From Ancylobacter koreensis (GTDB lineage: Bacteria; Pseudomonadota; Alphaproteobacteria; Rhizobiales; Xanthobacteraceae), in NCBI RefSeq assembly GCF_023016525.1, contig NZ_JALKCG010000002.1:252001-316000 (forward strand): DNA of 64,000 bases, given 5' to 3'. Shown one piece after another: positions 43,905-51,944 of the stretch. The position numbers and the translations under genes are program-made. How positions within the stretch are numbered: position 1 is the stretch's first letter; every line of letters begins with the position of its first letter. Below the pieces are notes generated by a model, which worked only from the letters and a program-made list of their open reading frames with translations, was not told the origin of the DNA and made no database searches.

Positions 43905-45995
43905 ATGTCGGGTCGCGGCGAAATGGTGGGGCGTGGACGCGCGGGGCGCGTGACGGCGGCAGGCGGGCTCGCGCTCGCTCTTGCGGCCTTCGGTCTCGCG
44001 ATCCCCGGCCCTGCGCCCGCGCGGGCGCAGGAAATGTCCGGAACCGCCATCGCGCTCGACCGTGCCGGCAACGGCACCGGCGACGGCCATTCCGGGGCGT
44101 CGCAGATCTATGGCGGCGGGCAGGGCGCTTCGCCGCTGCCGGTGGTCGCCGCCGACAGCCAGCCCTTCGACATGACCGGCGCGCGCACGCCGAGCCCGGC
44201 CCGCAGCGCCGCGCTGGCGCTCTATGCCTCGCCGACCGATGCCGTGACCCCCTCCGAGCCCTCCATCGGCGCCGGCGCGCCCGGCACGGGTTCGGGCACC
44301 TCCGGCCCTGCGCCCGCGCATGAGGCGACGCCGGCCGCGAACCCGGCCCCCGTCGGCACCCCCGCCAGCGCGAGCCCGGCCCCGGCCTCCACCACGCCGC
44401 CGGCTTCCACCCCGCCGGCGGTGGCCGCGCCCAGCGCTCCGGCCGCGCCGGTCCCCGGCGCCACTGTGCCGGCCAAGCTCGCCGAACTGCTCGGCGGTCC
44501 GCTGGTGCGGCTCACGCCACGCCAGTCCGAGCAGCAGGCGCTGGTCGCCTTCTACACGGCGCGCGGCTTCCAGCCGGTCTTCACCGGCGCCGGCAAGCTC
44601 GCCCCGCTCGGCCAGATCGCGCTCGACACCTTCGCTGCCGCTGCAGTGGAAGGCCTGAACCCGGCCGATTACGCGGTGCCGGTGCTGCCCGCCGCGCCGA
44701 GCGACGCGCAGCTCGCCGAGATGGAACTGCGCCTTGCCGCCACCACGCTGCTCTATGCGCGCCACGCGCAGAGTGGACGCTTCAATCCCGCCACCATCTC
44801 CAAGGACGTCGACCCCAGCCCGACCGTGCCGGACCCGGCCGGCGTGCTGGCAAGCGTGAGCGGCCAGCCCAATCCGCGCGCCGCCTTCGCCGCCTTCGCC
44901 CCGCAATATGATGAGTACCGGCTGCTCAAGCAGCAGCTCGCCCGGCTCATGGCGGAAGGCCAGGTGGCCGGTCACGCGCCGATCCCGCCCGGTCCCCTGC
45001 TGCGTCCGGGCGAGAGCGATCCGCGCGTGCCGCTGCTGCGCGCGCGGCTCGGCATCGGCGGCGCACCGGAGGACGAGATCTATGATTCGCTGCTCGTCGA
45101 GGCGGTGCGCGACTTTCAGCGCCTGTCCGGCCAGAACGCCGACGGCATCGTCGGGCGCGCCACAATCGGCGCGCTCAACGGCTCAGGCGGTGATCAGATT
45201 CCCGAGATCATCGCCAATATGGAGCGCTGGCGCTGGGTGCCGCATGACGTGGCGCCGATCTATGTGATGGTCAACATCCCCGAGTTCATGGTCCGCGCCG
45301 TGGTCAACGAGCAGACCGTGCACGAGACCCGCGTGGTGGTCGGCAAGCCGGAGACGCCGACGCCGCTGCTGTCGGAGACCATGCAGTATGCGGTGTTCAA
45401 TCCGTCCTGGAACGTGCCGCCGAGCATCATCCGCAACGAGATGCTGCCCAAGCTGATGTCGGACCCCTATGCGCTGGAGCGCCAGGGCATCGACGTGGTG
45501 CGCAACGGGCGCATCGTCGATCCCGGCTCGGTCGACTGGAGCCGCGGCGCGCAGGGCTACGCCTTCCGGCAGGAGCCGGGCGAGCGCAACGCGCTGGGCC
45601 GCATGAAGTTCATGTTCCCCAACAAGCACGCGGTCTATCTGCACGACACGCCGAGCCGCGCGCTTTTCGCCCGCGAGCGCCGCGCCTTCAGCCATGGCTG
45701 CGTGCGGGTGCACGAGCCGCTCGCCTTCGCCGAGGTGCTGTTCTCGCTTGGCCTGCCGGGCGAGGGCTGGACCCAGCCGAGGATCGGCAAGCTGATCGGC
45801 GGCAACGAGAAATCGGTGCCGCTGAAGCGCCGCTTCCCGGTGCATCTCGTCTATTTCACCACCTATGTCGACGCCGATGGCCGCCTCGTCACCCGCGAGG
45901 ACCTCTACGGCATCAACGCCGCCACCAAGACGATTCTCGGCCTCGACGGCACGCGCCGCGTCGCCGATCGCGGCCCCTCGACCCTGGCCCGCTGA
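43905..45995 (+). CDS. YcbB-type murein L,D-transpeptidase
   Basis: Periplasmic enzyme that forms 3-3 peptidoglycan cross-links. A signal sequence ends near residue 43 (PAPARAQ). Residues about 85-190 are a proline/alanine/threonine-rich linker. Next come an L,D-transpeptidase scaffold domain, a peptidoglycan-binding domain near residues 370-425 (DFQRLSGQNADGIVGRATI), and the YkuD catalytic domain with SHGCVRVHEP, the nucleophile being Cys599. ATG 43905 follows GGAGAGAGCG. The 696-residue length fits the large YcbB group. Rhizobiales rely heavily on L,D-cross-links, so several paralogues are expected. Confidence 0.92.
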   Translation: MSGRGEMVGRGRAGRVTAAGGLALALAAFGLAIPGPAPARAQEMSGTAIALDRAGNGTGDGHSGASQIYGGGQGASPLPVVAADSQPFDMTGARTPSPARSAALALYASPTDAVTPSEPSIGAGAPGTGSGTSGPAPAHEATPAANPAPVGTPASASPAPASTTPPASTPPAVAAPSAPAAPVPGATVPAKLAELLGGPLVRLTPRQSEQQALVAFYTARGFQPVFTGAGKLAPLGQIALDTFAAAAVEGLNPADYAVPVLPAAPSDAQLAEMELRLAATTLLYARHAQSGRFNPATISKDVDPSPTVPDPAGVLASVSGQPNPRAAFAAFAPQYDEYRLLKQQLARLMAEGQVAGHAPIPPGPLLRPGESDPRVPLLRARLGIGGAPEDEIYDSLLVEAVRDFQRLSGQNADGIVGRATIGALNGSGGDQIPEIIANMERWRWVPHDVAPIYVMVNIPEFMVRAVVNEQTVHETRVVVGKPETPTPLLSETMQYAVFNPSWNVPPSIIRNEMLPKLMSDPYALERQGIDVVRNGRIVDPGSVDWSRGAQGYAFRQEPGERNALGRMKFMFPNKHAVYLHDTPSRALFARERRAFSHGCVRVHEPLAFAEVLFSLGLPGEGWTQPRIGKLIGGNEKSVPLKRRFPVHLVYFTTYVDADGRLVTREDLYGINAATKTILGLDGTRRVADRGPSTLAR

Positions 45996-46029
45996 GACGA
46001 ACGCGCGGGACGTTAGGCGAAAAGGTAAT

Positions 46030-46055
46030 GGAGCGTGGCGTGTGAGCCACGCTCC
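46030..46055 (+). terminator. Stem-loop after the L,D-transpeptidase gene
   Basis: A perfect 10-base-pair stem GGAGCGTGGC/GCCACGCTCC (46030-46039 and 46046-46055, loop of 6), 35 bases after the stop codon. A T-tract is missing, so it could be a weak or Rho-assisted terminator or an mRNA 3' stabiliser. Confidence 0.5.
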
Positions 46056-46206
46056 AGAGAAGAATGCCTCCCGACCGCCCGATTGCGCGAGAATTTGACC
46101 GGCAGGCACTCTTTTGCCACAGTCACTTCTTAGCGATGGACGCCAAGAAACGTGGGGGCGGGGTCGTAAGGGCCTCTTAACCAAACCCGACAACACTGTG
46201 TTCACC

Positions 46207-47898
46207 ATGTCCGGCCCGGACGCTGCTGTCCGTGCCGCCTCAAGGAACGTCTGTACCGGGTTCGGATTCGTGCGCATCGGCAAAGTTCTTCTCACGGGCA
46301 AGGCCCTCAGGGCGACCGCGCTGGCCGGCATCGCCACCTTCGCGTCGCTGTGCGGCACCACGCTGCTGCAGGATGCGGTGGCCAATGGCGACACGCGCTC
46401 GCTGACCCTGCACCATGTGCATTCGGGCGCCAGCGCCACCGTCACCTTCAAGAAGAACGGCCGCTACGACCCGGCGGCGCTGAAGCAGCTCAACGTTCTC
46501 CTGCAGGACTGGCGGCGCAAAGAGCCGACCAACATGGACCCGCAGCTCTTCGACATCGTGTGGGAAGTGTACCGCGAGGTGGGCGCCACCCAGCCGATCG
46601 AGGTGATCGGCGGCTATCGCTCGCCCGAGACCAATTCCATGCTGCGCGCCCGCTCGCGCGGGGTTGCTCAGACCAGCCTGCACATGCAGGGGCGGGCGAT
46701 GGACTTCTACATTCCCGGCGTGCCGCTGGCGAAGATCCGCGAGGCCGGGCTTCGGCTCCAGCGCGGCGGCGTCGGCTTCTACCCCACTTCCGGCTCACCC
46801 TTCGTGCATCTCGACACCGGCGGCGTGCGGCACTGGCCGCGCATGAGCCGGCCCGAACTCGCCCGCGTCTTCCCGACCGGCAAGACCGTGCATATTCCCG
46901 CCGACGGCAAGCCGATGCCCGGCTATGCGCTGGCGCTGGCCGACGTCGAATCGCGCGGCTCCGAGCCGGGCGGGGCGGGCGCCGCCTTCGCCGGGCTTTC
47001 GGGCGGCAACGATCCCAAGCGCGGGGCCAAGCCGACCAAGAACCTTTTCGCCAGCCTGTTCGGCAAGGACGAGGACGACGAGGAGAGCGCCCCCGCCGCG
47101 ACGCCGGCGGCGTCCGCTCCCGCCGTCGCGAGCAACGATGCCGACGAGGCGCCCGCTACCGCGCCTGCCGCCCCGCCGGTGGCGACCCGGCTTGCCTCAG
47201 CCGATCCGGTGCCGCTGCCGCAGCCCAACCCGCTGCCGCGCGCCGCCGCCACGCCCGTTATCGCCGCCGCGCCGGTTCCGACGCCTCCCGCGCCGCCGGC
47301 TGCCGGCGCGAAGCCGGAACTCGCCGCGCTCGCCGCCGCTATTCCCATGCCGAAGTCGCGTTCCGCAGGCGCCGGCCAGCCCGCGCTCGCCGGGACGGTG
47401 GTCGCCGCCGCCGTGCCGGTGCCGCAGGCCCGTCCGAGCGAGGCCGGCGGTCTTCCCGAGCTCATCGTGCGCGGCACCGGCGGGCAGGGCCCGGCGCTCG
47501 CCTATGCCGATGCCAGCGGCAGCCTCTTCTCCGCCGAGCGGCTCCAGCCCGGCCGCGCGCCGGCGGCGCCCGCCAATTCGCCCGAGGCCGGCCGGCAGAT
47601 GCCGGCTTCCTCTGCCGCCAGCGCGCGCAACAAGCCGCGCGCCCATTCGGCGGAGATGCTGGCCGAGATCCGCAGCCTGTTCAGCGGCCCGGCGGTTTCC
47701 GGCAACGCCTCGCTGCACACGCCCGAGCTGAGGCGCTTCGCCGCCTTCGTCGCCCCGCCGCGCCAGGTTGTGGTGGTGCATTTCGGCGACGATGCCTCGA
47801 ACGGCCTGTCGACGACGCATTTCAGCGGCGCCGCCATCGTCGCGGTGCCGGTCGTCGCCATGGTCTCCGGCCCGGCGCCGCTGAAGAACCCGCTCTGA
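46207..47898 (+). CDS. DUF882 family (M15-like) cell wall protein
   Basis: A 563-residue exported protein. The N-terminal region has a hydrophobic export segment (ALAGIATFASLCG). The DUF882/peptidase M15-like domain spans about residues 60-210, with the metal-site motifs GGYRSPETN, LHMQGRAMDFYIPG and the late FVHLDTGGVRHW, like YcbK/MepK, which cleave 3-3 cross-links. The remaining half is alanine- and proline-rich, probably disordered, with a short conserved end. The start is uncertain: ATG 46207, GTG 46270 or an upstream TTG are possible and none has a good ribosome binding site. Its place next to the L,D-transpeptidase suggests a link in cell wall remodelling. Confidence 0.85.
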   Translation: MSGPDAAVRAASRNVCTGFGFVRIGKVLLTGKALRATALAGIATFASLCGTTLLQDAVANGDTRSLTLHHVHSGASATVTFKKNGRYDPAALKQLNVLLQDWRRKEPTNMDPQLFDIVWEVYREVGATQPIEVIGGYRSPETNSMLRARSRGVAQTSLHMQGRAMDFYIPGVPLAKIREAGLRLQRGGVGFYPTSGSPFVHLDTGGVRHWPRMSRPELARVFPTGKTVHIPADGKPMPGYALALADVESRGSEPGGAGAAFAGLSGGNDPKRGAKPTKNLFASLFGKDEDDEESAPAATPAASAPAVASNDADEAPATAPAAPPVATRLASADPVPLPQPNPLPRAAATPVIAAAPVPTPPAPPAAGAKPELAALAAAIPMPKSRSAGAGQPALAGTVVAAAVPVPQARPSEAGGLPELIVRGTGGQGPALAYADASGSLFSAERLQPGRAPAAPANSPEAGRQMPASSAASARNKPRAHSAEMLAEIRSLFSGPAVSGNASLHTPELRRFAAFVAPPRQVVVVHFGDDASNGLSTTHFSGAAIVAVPVVAMVSGPAPLKNPL

Positions 47899-48023
47899 GG
47901 GTTCTCGCGGGTTTCCGCTGGCAGACTGACGTGTCCTGATGGCTGGCGACGACGCCCGCAAGGCGTCACGGCCGGGTGGCCCGGCCATGCTTCACGCCCC
48001 CACTCCTGCGAGCGACGACGTGG

Positions 48024-48046
48024 ATCCCCGGGTCAAGCCCGGGGAT
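48024..48046. repeat. Palindromic dispersed-repeat-like element
   Basis: A perfect 9-base-pair palindrome ATCCCCGGG-TCAAG-CCCGGGGAT, extended on the right by GACG, lies in the 199-base space between convergent DUF882 and gapR. The sequence GTGGATCCCCGGGTCAAGC is one I know as a recurring intergenic motif in alphaproteobacterial genomes. It may act as a bidirectional terminator. The rest of the gap shows no gene. Confidence 0.7.
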
Positions 48047-48097
48047 GACGTATGGGCAGGGAGGGGGTGCCGTGGGAGCGCCCTTGGCTTGCAGCCT

Positions 48098-48376
48098 TCA
48101 GCCCACCATGCCGAGCGCCTGGAGGTACAGGTCGACGATGGCCTCGTGCTCGGCGCGCTGGTCGGCGTCCTGCTTGCGGATCTTCAGGATCTCGCGCAGC
48201 GCCTTGGTGTCGAAGCCGGTGCCCTTGGCTTCGGCGAACACGTCCTTGATGTCGTCGGCGATGGTCTTCTTCTCCTCCTCAAGCCGCTCGATGCGCTCGA
48301 TGAAGGATTTCAGCTGCTCCTTGGCGAAGCCGGCGGCGGCGTCGGAAAGCGGCTGGTCGTTCGGGATATCGGACAT
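48098..48376 (-). CDS. gapR: Nucleoid-associated protein GapR (DUF2312)
   Basis: A 92-residue, coiled-coil DNA-binding protein. The pattern [19 protein letters not shown], then [14 protein letters not shown] and [15 protein letters not shown] is the GapR signature. In Caulobacter it clamps overtwisted DNA ahead of replication and transcription and is important for chromosome replication. ATG 48376 (MSDIPNDQ) is preferred; a GTG/ATG-like extension upstream has no similarity. It is a single gene converging with the DUF882 gene. Confidence 0.92.
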   Translation of the reverse strand: MSDIPNDQPLSDAAAGFAKEQLKSFIERIERLEEEKKTIADDIKDVFAEAKGTGFDTKALREILKIRKQDADQRAEHEAIVDLYLQALGMVG

Positions 48377-48565
48377 GGTGTCTCCGGGATCATCGGAAGC
48401 GGGCCGGCCCGCCATCCGGTAGGAAATGTGGGCGGCGATGAGGAGCCGAACGGGGCCGGCGCGTCAAGACACGTGCGGGCCGCAGGCCGTTCCGCGCGGC
48501 TGCTGGCCCCGCTATCCACCGGGTTTCGGCCCTGTTCGGCTGCGGATCGGGCCTCGCCTTGATGC

Positions 48566-48868
48566 TCAGTGCGCGCCGGGGCCGGTGAAGGCGGCCTGCT
48601 GCTCGGGGCTCGCCTCCTTCTGGTGCAGCGCCTTCCACTCCTCATAGGGCATGCCGTAGACGGCGAGGCGCGCGGCGTCCTTGTCCAGCGGCACGCCGCG
48701 CTCGCGGGCGGCATCCACCATCCAGTTGGACAGGCAGTTGCGGCAGAAGCCGGCCAGATTCATCAGCTCGATGTTCTGCACGTCGGTGCGCGCGCGCAGA
48801 TGCGCCACCAGGCGGCGGAAGGCGGCGGCCTCCAGCTCAGTGCGCGTGCGGTCGTCGATCTCGCTCAT
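48566..48868 (-). CDS. DUF1244 protein
   Basis: A 100-residue protein of the DUF1244 family, found in proteobacteria with unknown function. Conserved features are the helix FRRLVAHLRARTDVQNIELM, the cysteine pair in AGFCRNCLSNWM, and GMPYEEWKALHQ. The CxxC-like FCRNC may be a metal or redox site, but that is not established. ATG 48868 starts the similarity. It sits 35 bases after the amidohydrolase gene on the same strand, so they are probably co-transcribed. Confidence 0.88.
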   Translation of the reverse strand: MSEIDDRTRTELEAAAFRRLVAHLRARTDVQNIELMNLAGFCRNCLSNWMVDAARERGVPLDKDAARLAVYGMPYEEWKALHQKEASPEQQAAFTGPGAH

Positions 48869-48903
48869 AGGTCCTCTCCCAAGGGGCGGGCTGCGCCCTC
48901 CCG

Positions 48904-49764
48904 CTAGATAGGCGGCACAGGCCCGGTGCGCGAGCCGTAGGAGCGCACCTCGTGCAGCTCCGGCCGGGCGAGGATGGCGGGCAGCAGCCCGGCCAGCCGC
49001 TCGGCCCATTCGCGCTGGCCCTCCTCGTCGGCGATCAGGTCCTGCCGGATTTCCAGCAGCGTGCTGGCGAGGCCGCGCAGCGTGGCGTGGCGGAACAGGC
49101 AGTCGCCGCGCAGCGCGCCGTCATAGGGTTCGTTGTCGCCGACGATGAGGTCGCCCGGCGCTTCCAGCGCGTCGATCAGCTCGCGGGTGAAGCGCGGGTC
49201 GCTGTCCCACAGGATCGCCGCGTGCCACGGCCGCGCGCGCCCGCGCCAGCTCGGGGTGAAGCTGTGCATGGAGAGGATGGCGGGCACCACGCCAGCGGCC
49301 AGCGCCGCCTCGATCTCCTCATTGACGGCGGCATGGTAGGGCCGGTGGAAGTGGGCGAGCCGGCGTTCCACCTCGGCGGCGTCGGCGTTGCGGTTGCCGG
49401 GGATCACCGCGCCGTCGGAAAGGCGCATGACGAGGGTGGGATCGTCCTCGCCGCGATTGGGGTCGATCAGCAGGCGCGAGAAGCGGGTGAGCAGCGCCGG
49501 GCAGCCGAGCCGGTGCGCCAGCATGCGGGTGACGCCGGCGGCGCCGATATCGTAGCCGATGTGGCGTTCCAGCTCCGCCTTGGGTAGGCCGAGCGAGCCG
49601 TAGCCGGGCGGCAGCGCGTTCGAGGCGTGGTCGCAGAGCAGGATAAGGCCGGCGTCCAGCGAGCCGGGAACGCGCTCGAAGGCGGCGTAGGTTTCGGAAG
49701 CATCGTCGGCCGGTCCGGCGGCGGTCGGGTCGGTCGCGAGCTCTTCCGTCGAGAGGCGGCGCAT
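48904..49764 (-). CDS. N-formylglutamate amidohydrolase family protein
   Basis: A 286-residue member of PF05013 (HutG-like zinc hydrolases). The motif LILLCDHASNALP with the conserved Asp-His, DPNRGEDD, HRPYHAAV and the SMHSFTP segment carry the likely zinc ligands. N-formylglutamate is the reference substrate in histidine degradation, but no hut genes are near, so a related amide may be used. ATG 49764 (MRRLSTEEL) is taken because upstream sequence is not family-like. It is divergent from the glycerate kinase gene across a 171-base gap. Confidence 0.85.
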   Translation of the reverse strand: MRRLSTEELATDPTAAGPADDASETYAAFERVPGSLDAGLILLCDHASNALPPGYGSLGLPKAELERHIGYDIGAAGVTRMLAHRLGCPALLTRFSRLLIDPNRGEDDPTLVMRLSDGAVIPGNRNADAAEVERRLAHFHRPYHAAVNEEIEAALAAGVVPAILSMHSFTPSWRGRARPWHAAILWDSDPRFTRELIDALEAPGDLIVGDNEPYDGALRGDCLFRHATLRGLASTLLEIRQDLIADEEGQREWAERLAGLLPAILARPELHEVRSYGSRTGPVPPI

Positions 49765-49935
49765 ATTTCCCCGTGAGCTTCGACTAAGTGCGGAGAGGAT
49801 AGTGACGTGAGCCTTCCAGTGCCATAGGAATACGCCCGTTTCGCGTCGTTCCACCGGATTCGGCGGGCGCGCGCAAGGCTCAAGACCCGCCGTCAAACCG
49901 GCGGAAAGGCCCCCGGAGGGGCGGGTAGGACAAAG

Positions 49936-51228
49936 ATGACGGATGCTTCGGCGCGTGCCTTTCTCGATCGCCTGTTCACCGCCGCCGTCGCGGCCGCGCA
50001 TCCCTCCACCTGCCTGCCGCCCGCCCTGCCGCCTCCGCCCGCCCATGGCCGGCTGATCCTGCTCGCCGCCGGCAAGGCCGCCGGATCGATGCTGGAAGTC
50101 GCCGAGCGCCATTATCTCGACGAGCTGGGCTTCGATCCCGCCCGTCTCGCCGGCATCGGCGTCGCCCGCCATGGCTATGGCCGCCCGACCCGCCTTCTGG
50201 AGATGGTCGAGGCCGGCCATCCGGTGCCGGATGCGGCAGGCCTCGCCGCAGCCCAGAAGGCGATCGACCTTGCGGCCTCCGCCACGGCGGACGACCTCGT
50301 TCTGGTGCTGCTGTCGGGTGGCGCCTCGGCCAACTGGATCGCCCCGGCGCTCGGCGTCGAGCTCGACGACAAGCGCGCCCTGACACGCGCCCTGCTGCGC
50401 TCGGGCGCCAACATCACCGAGATCAACACGGTGCGTAAGCATCTCTCGCGCATCAAGGGCGGGCGTCTGGCGGCGCTGGCCCAGCCGGCGAAGGTCGTCA
50501 CGCTGTCGGTTTCCGACGTGCCGGGCGACGACCCGGCGGTGATCGGCTCCGGCCCGACCGTTCCCGATCCGACGACGCTCGCCGAGGCGCGCGACGTGCT
50601 GGCGCGCTACCGCATCGATCCGCCGCCCTCCATCGCGGTGGCGCTGCGCGACGCGGCCAATGAATCGCCCAAGCCCGGCGATGCCGCCTTCGCCAATTCC
50701 GAGTACCTGCTGATCTCGCGCCCGGCCGATTCCTTCGTCGCGGCGGAGAAGATCGTCCGCGAGGCCGGCATCGAGCCGATCCTGCTGGGCGACAATCTGG
50801 AAGGCGAGGCGCGCGAGGTGGCGGCGGCGCAGGCCGCGCACGCGCTGGAGCTGAAGGCGGCCGGCACCCGCGCCGTGCTGCTCTCCGGCGGCGAGCTCAC
50901 CGTGACCATGCGCGGCCAGGGCCGCGGCGGCCCCAACCAGGAATTCGCGCTGGCGCTCGCGGTCGCGCTCGACGGCGCCCCGGATATCTATGCGGTGGCC
51001 GGTGACACGGACGGCACCGATGGCGGCGGTGGCGACGCCAGCGACCCGGCCGGCGCCTATGTGCTGCCGGACACGCTGGCGCGCGCCCATGCGGCCGGTC
51101 TCGATCCTGCCGCCTTTCTCGCCAATAACGATTCCACCAGCTTCTTCGAACCCTTGGGCGACCTGCTGACGCCGGGTCCGACCTGCACCAACGTCAATGA
51201 TTTCCGAGCCGTCTTCGTCGACGTCTGA
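49936..51228 (+). CDS. Glycerate 2-kinase (MOFRL family)
   Basis: Phosphorylates D-glycerate to 2-phosphoglycerate; older annotation calls this family hydroxypyruvate reductase (TtuD). The 430-residue protein has the DUF4147 N-terminal domain (LLAAGKAAGSMLEVAERH, LLSGGASANW, HLSRIKGGRLA, LSVSDVPGDDPAVIGSGPTVPD) and the C-terminal MOFRL segment (GRGGPNQEFALALAVAL, then AGDTDGTDG). ATG 49936 follows a purine-rich GGGGCGGGTAGGAC. It would feed glycerate into lower glycolysis or the serine cycle. Its last 32 bases overlap the next gene in another frame. Confidence 0.92.
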   Translation: MTDASARAFLDRLFTAAVAAAHPSTCLPPALPPPPAHGRLILLAAGKAAGSMLEVAERHYLDELGFDPARLAGIGVARHGYGRPTRLLEMVEAGHPVPDAAGLAAAQKAIDLAASATADDLVLVLLSGGASANWIAPALGVELDDKRALTRALLRSGANITEINTVRKHLSRIKGGRLAALAQPAKVVTLSVSDVPGDDPAVIGSGPTVPDPTTLAEARDVLARYRIDPPPSIAVALRDAANESPKPGDAAFANSEYLLISRPADSFVAAEKIVREAGIEPILLGDNLEGEAREVAAAQAAHALELKAAGTRAVLLSGGELTVTMRGQGRGGPNQEFALALAVALDGAPDIYAVAGDTDGTDGGGGDASDPAGAYVLPDTLARAHAAGLDPAAFLANNDSTSFFEPLGDLLTPGPTCTNVNDFRAVFVDV

Positions 51229-51733
51229 CATCGCTGCAGCACGCGCGGCGCGGCTTTCCCGCGCCGTCCGTGCGCTGCTGCCGGCGCTCGCGCTGGCGCC
51301 GCTGCTCGCCGTGCTGGCCCCGGCGCCGGCCTCGGCCGATTTCCGCCTGTGCAACCGCTCCACCAGCCGCGTCGGCATCGCCGTGGGCTACAAGGACGGC
51401 ACGCTGTGGTCGACCGAGGGCTGGTGGAACATCGGGCCGAACAGCTGCGAGACGCTGCTGCGCGGTGATCTGGTGGCGCGGTTCTATTACGTCTACGCCA
51501 TCGACTACGATCTCGGCGGGGAGTGGGCCGGCAAGGCCTTCATGTGCACCCGCGAGAAGGAGTTCACCATTCGCGGCATCGAGGATTGCCTGGCGCGCGG
51601 CTATGACCGCACGGGCTTCTTCGAGGTGGATACGCAGGAACAGAAGAGCTGGACCGTGCAGCTCACCGAGAGCAAGCCGCAGGCGCAGGCGGGTGCTCCC
51701 GCCGTGGCGCCGCTGCCGCCCAAGAAGCCTTGA
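51197..51733 (+). CDS. DUF1036 exported protein
   Basis: A 178-residue protein with an N-terminal export signal (ALLPALALAPLLAVLAPAPASA, cut near residue 48) and a DUF1036 domain: FRLCNRSTSRVGIAVGYK, STEGWWNIGPNSC, and ending around TRGYDR-like FEVDTQEQKSWTVQL. Four cysteines suggest disulfides. DUF1036 proteins are periplasmic and uncharacterised. ATG 51197 lies inside the glycerate kinase gene; a later start within the signal region cannot be excluded. The short tail is proline/lysine-rich. Confidence 0.85.
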   Translation: MISEPSSSTSDIAAARAARLSRAVRALLPALALAPLLAVLAPAPASADFRLCNRSTSRVGIAVGYKDGTLWSTEGWWNIGPNSCETLLRGDLVARFYYVYAIDYDLGGEWAGKAFMCTREKEFTIRGIEDCLARGYDRTGFFEVDTQEQKSWTVQLTESKPQAQAGAPAVAPLPPKKP

Positions 51734-51776
51734 ACCAAGGCCTGAAACCCAAGGCCTGAGCCATTCAGGAATAAAC

Positions 51777-51913
51777 CGTCATCCCGGTCCCAAGGGTCCT
51801 GCCTTCGGCAAGCCCGAGGACTGGCTCCGGCGAAGCCGCAGAGCCCGGATTGTTTTCACGTCTGACGCTGCCCGCGATCCCGGATACGGTCTGACGACCG
51901 TTCCGGGATGACG
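51777..51913. repeat. Bordered palindromic element between convergent genes
   Basis: An 11-base inverted repeat CGTCATCCCGG (51777-51787) and CCGGGATGACG (51903-51913) frames a 137-base block. Its right end is itself a long hairpin, ATCCCGGA-T-ACGGTC-TGAC-GACCGT-TCCGGGAT (51877-51909), 14 pairs with one bulged T. It shares the GGGATGACG end with the element at 48024-48050. It lies between convergent DUF1036 and the Do-like protease and may stop transcription from both sides. It is likely a dispersed intergenic repeat of alphaproteobacteria. Confidence 0.7.
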
Positions 51914-51944
51914 TTGTCGGGACGACGCGGGTTCGCCGGCCCTC

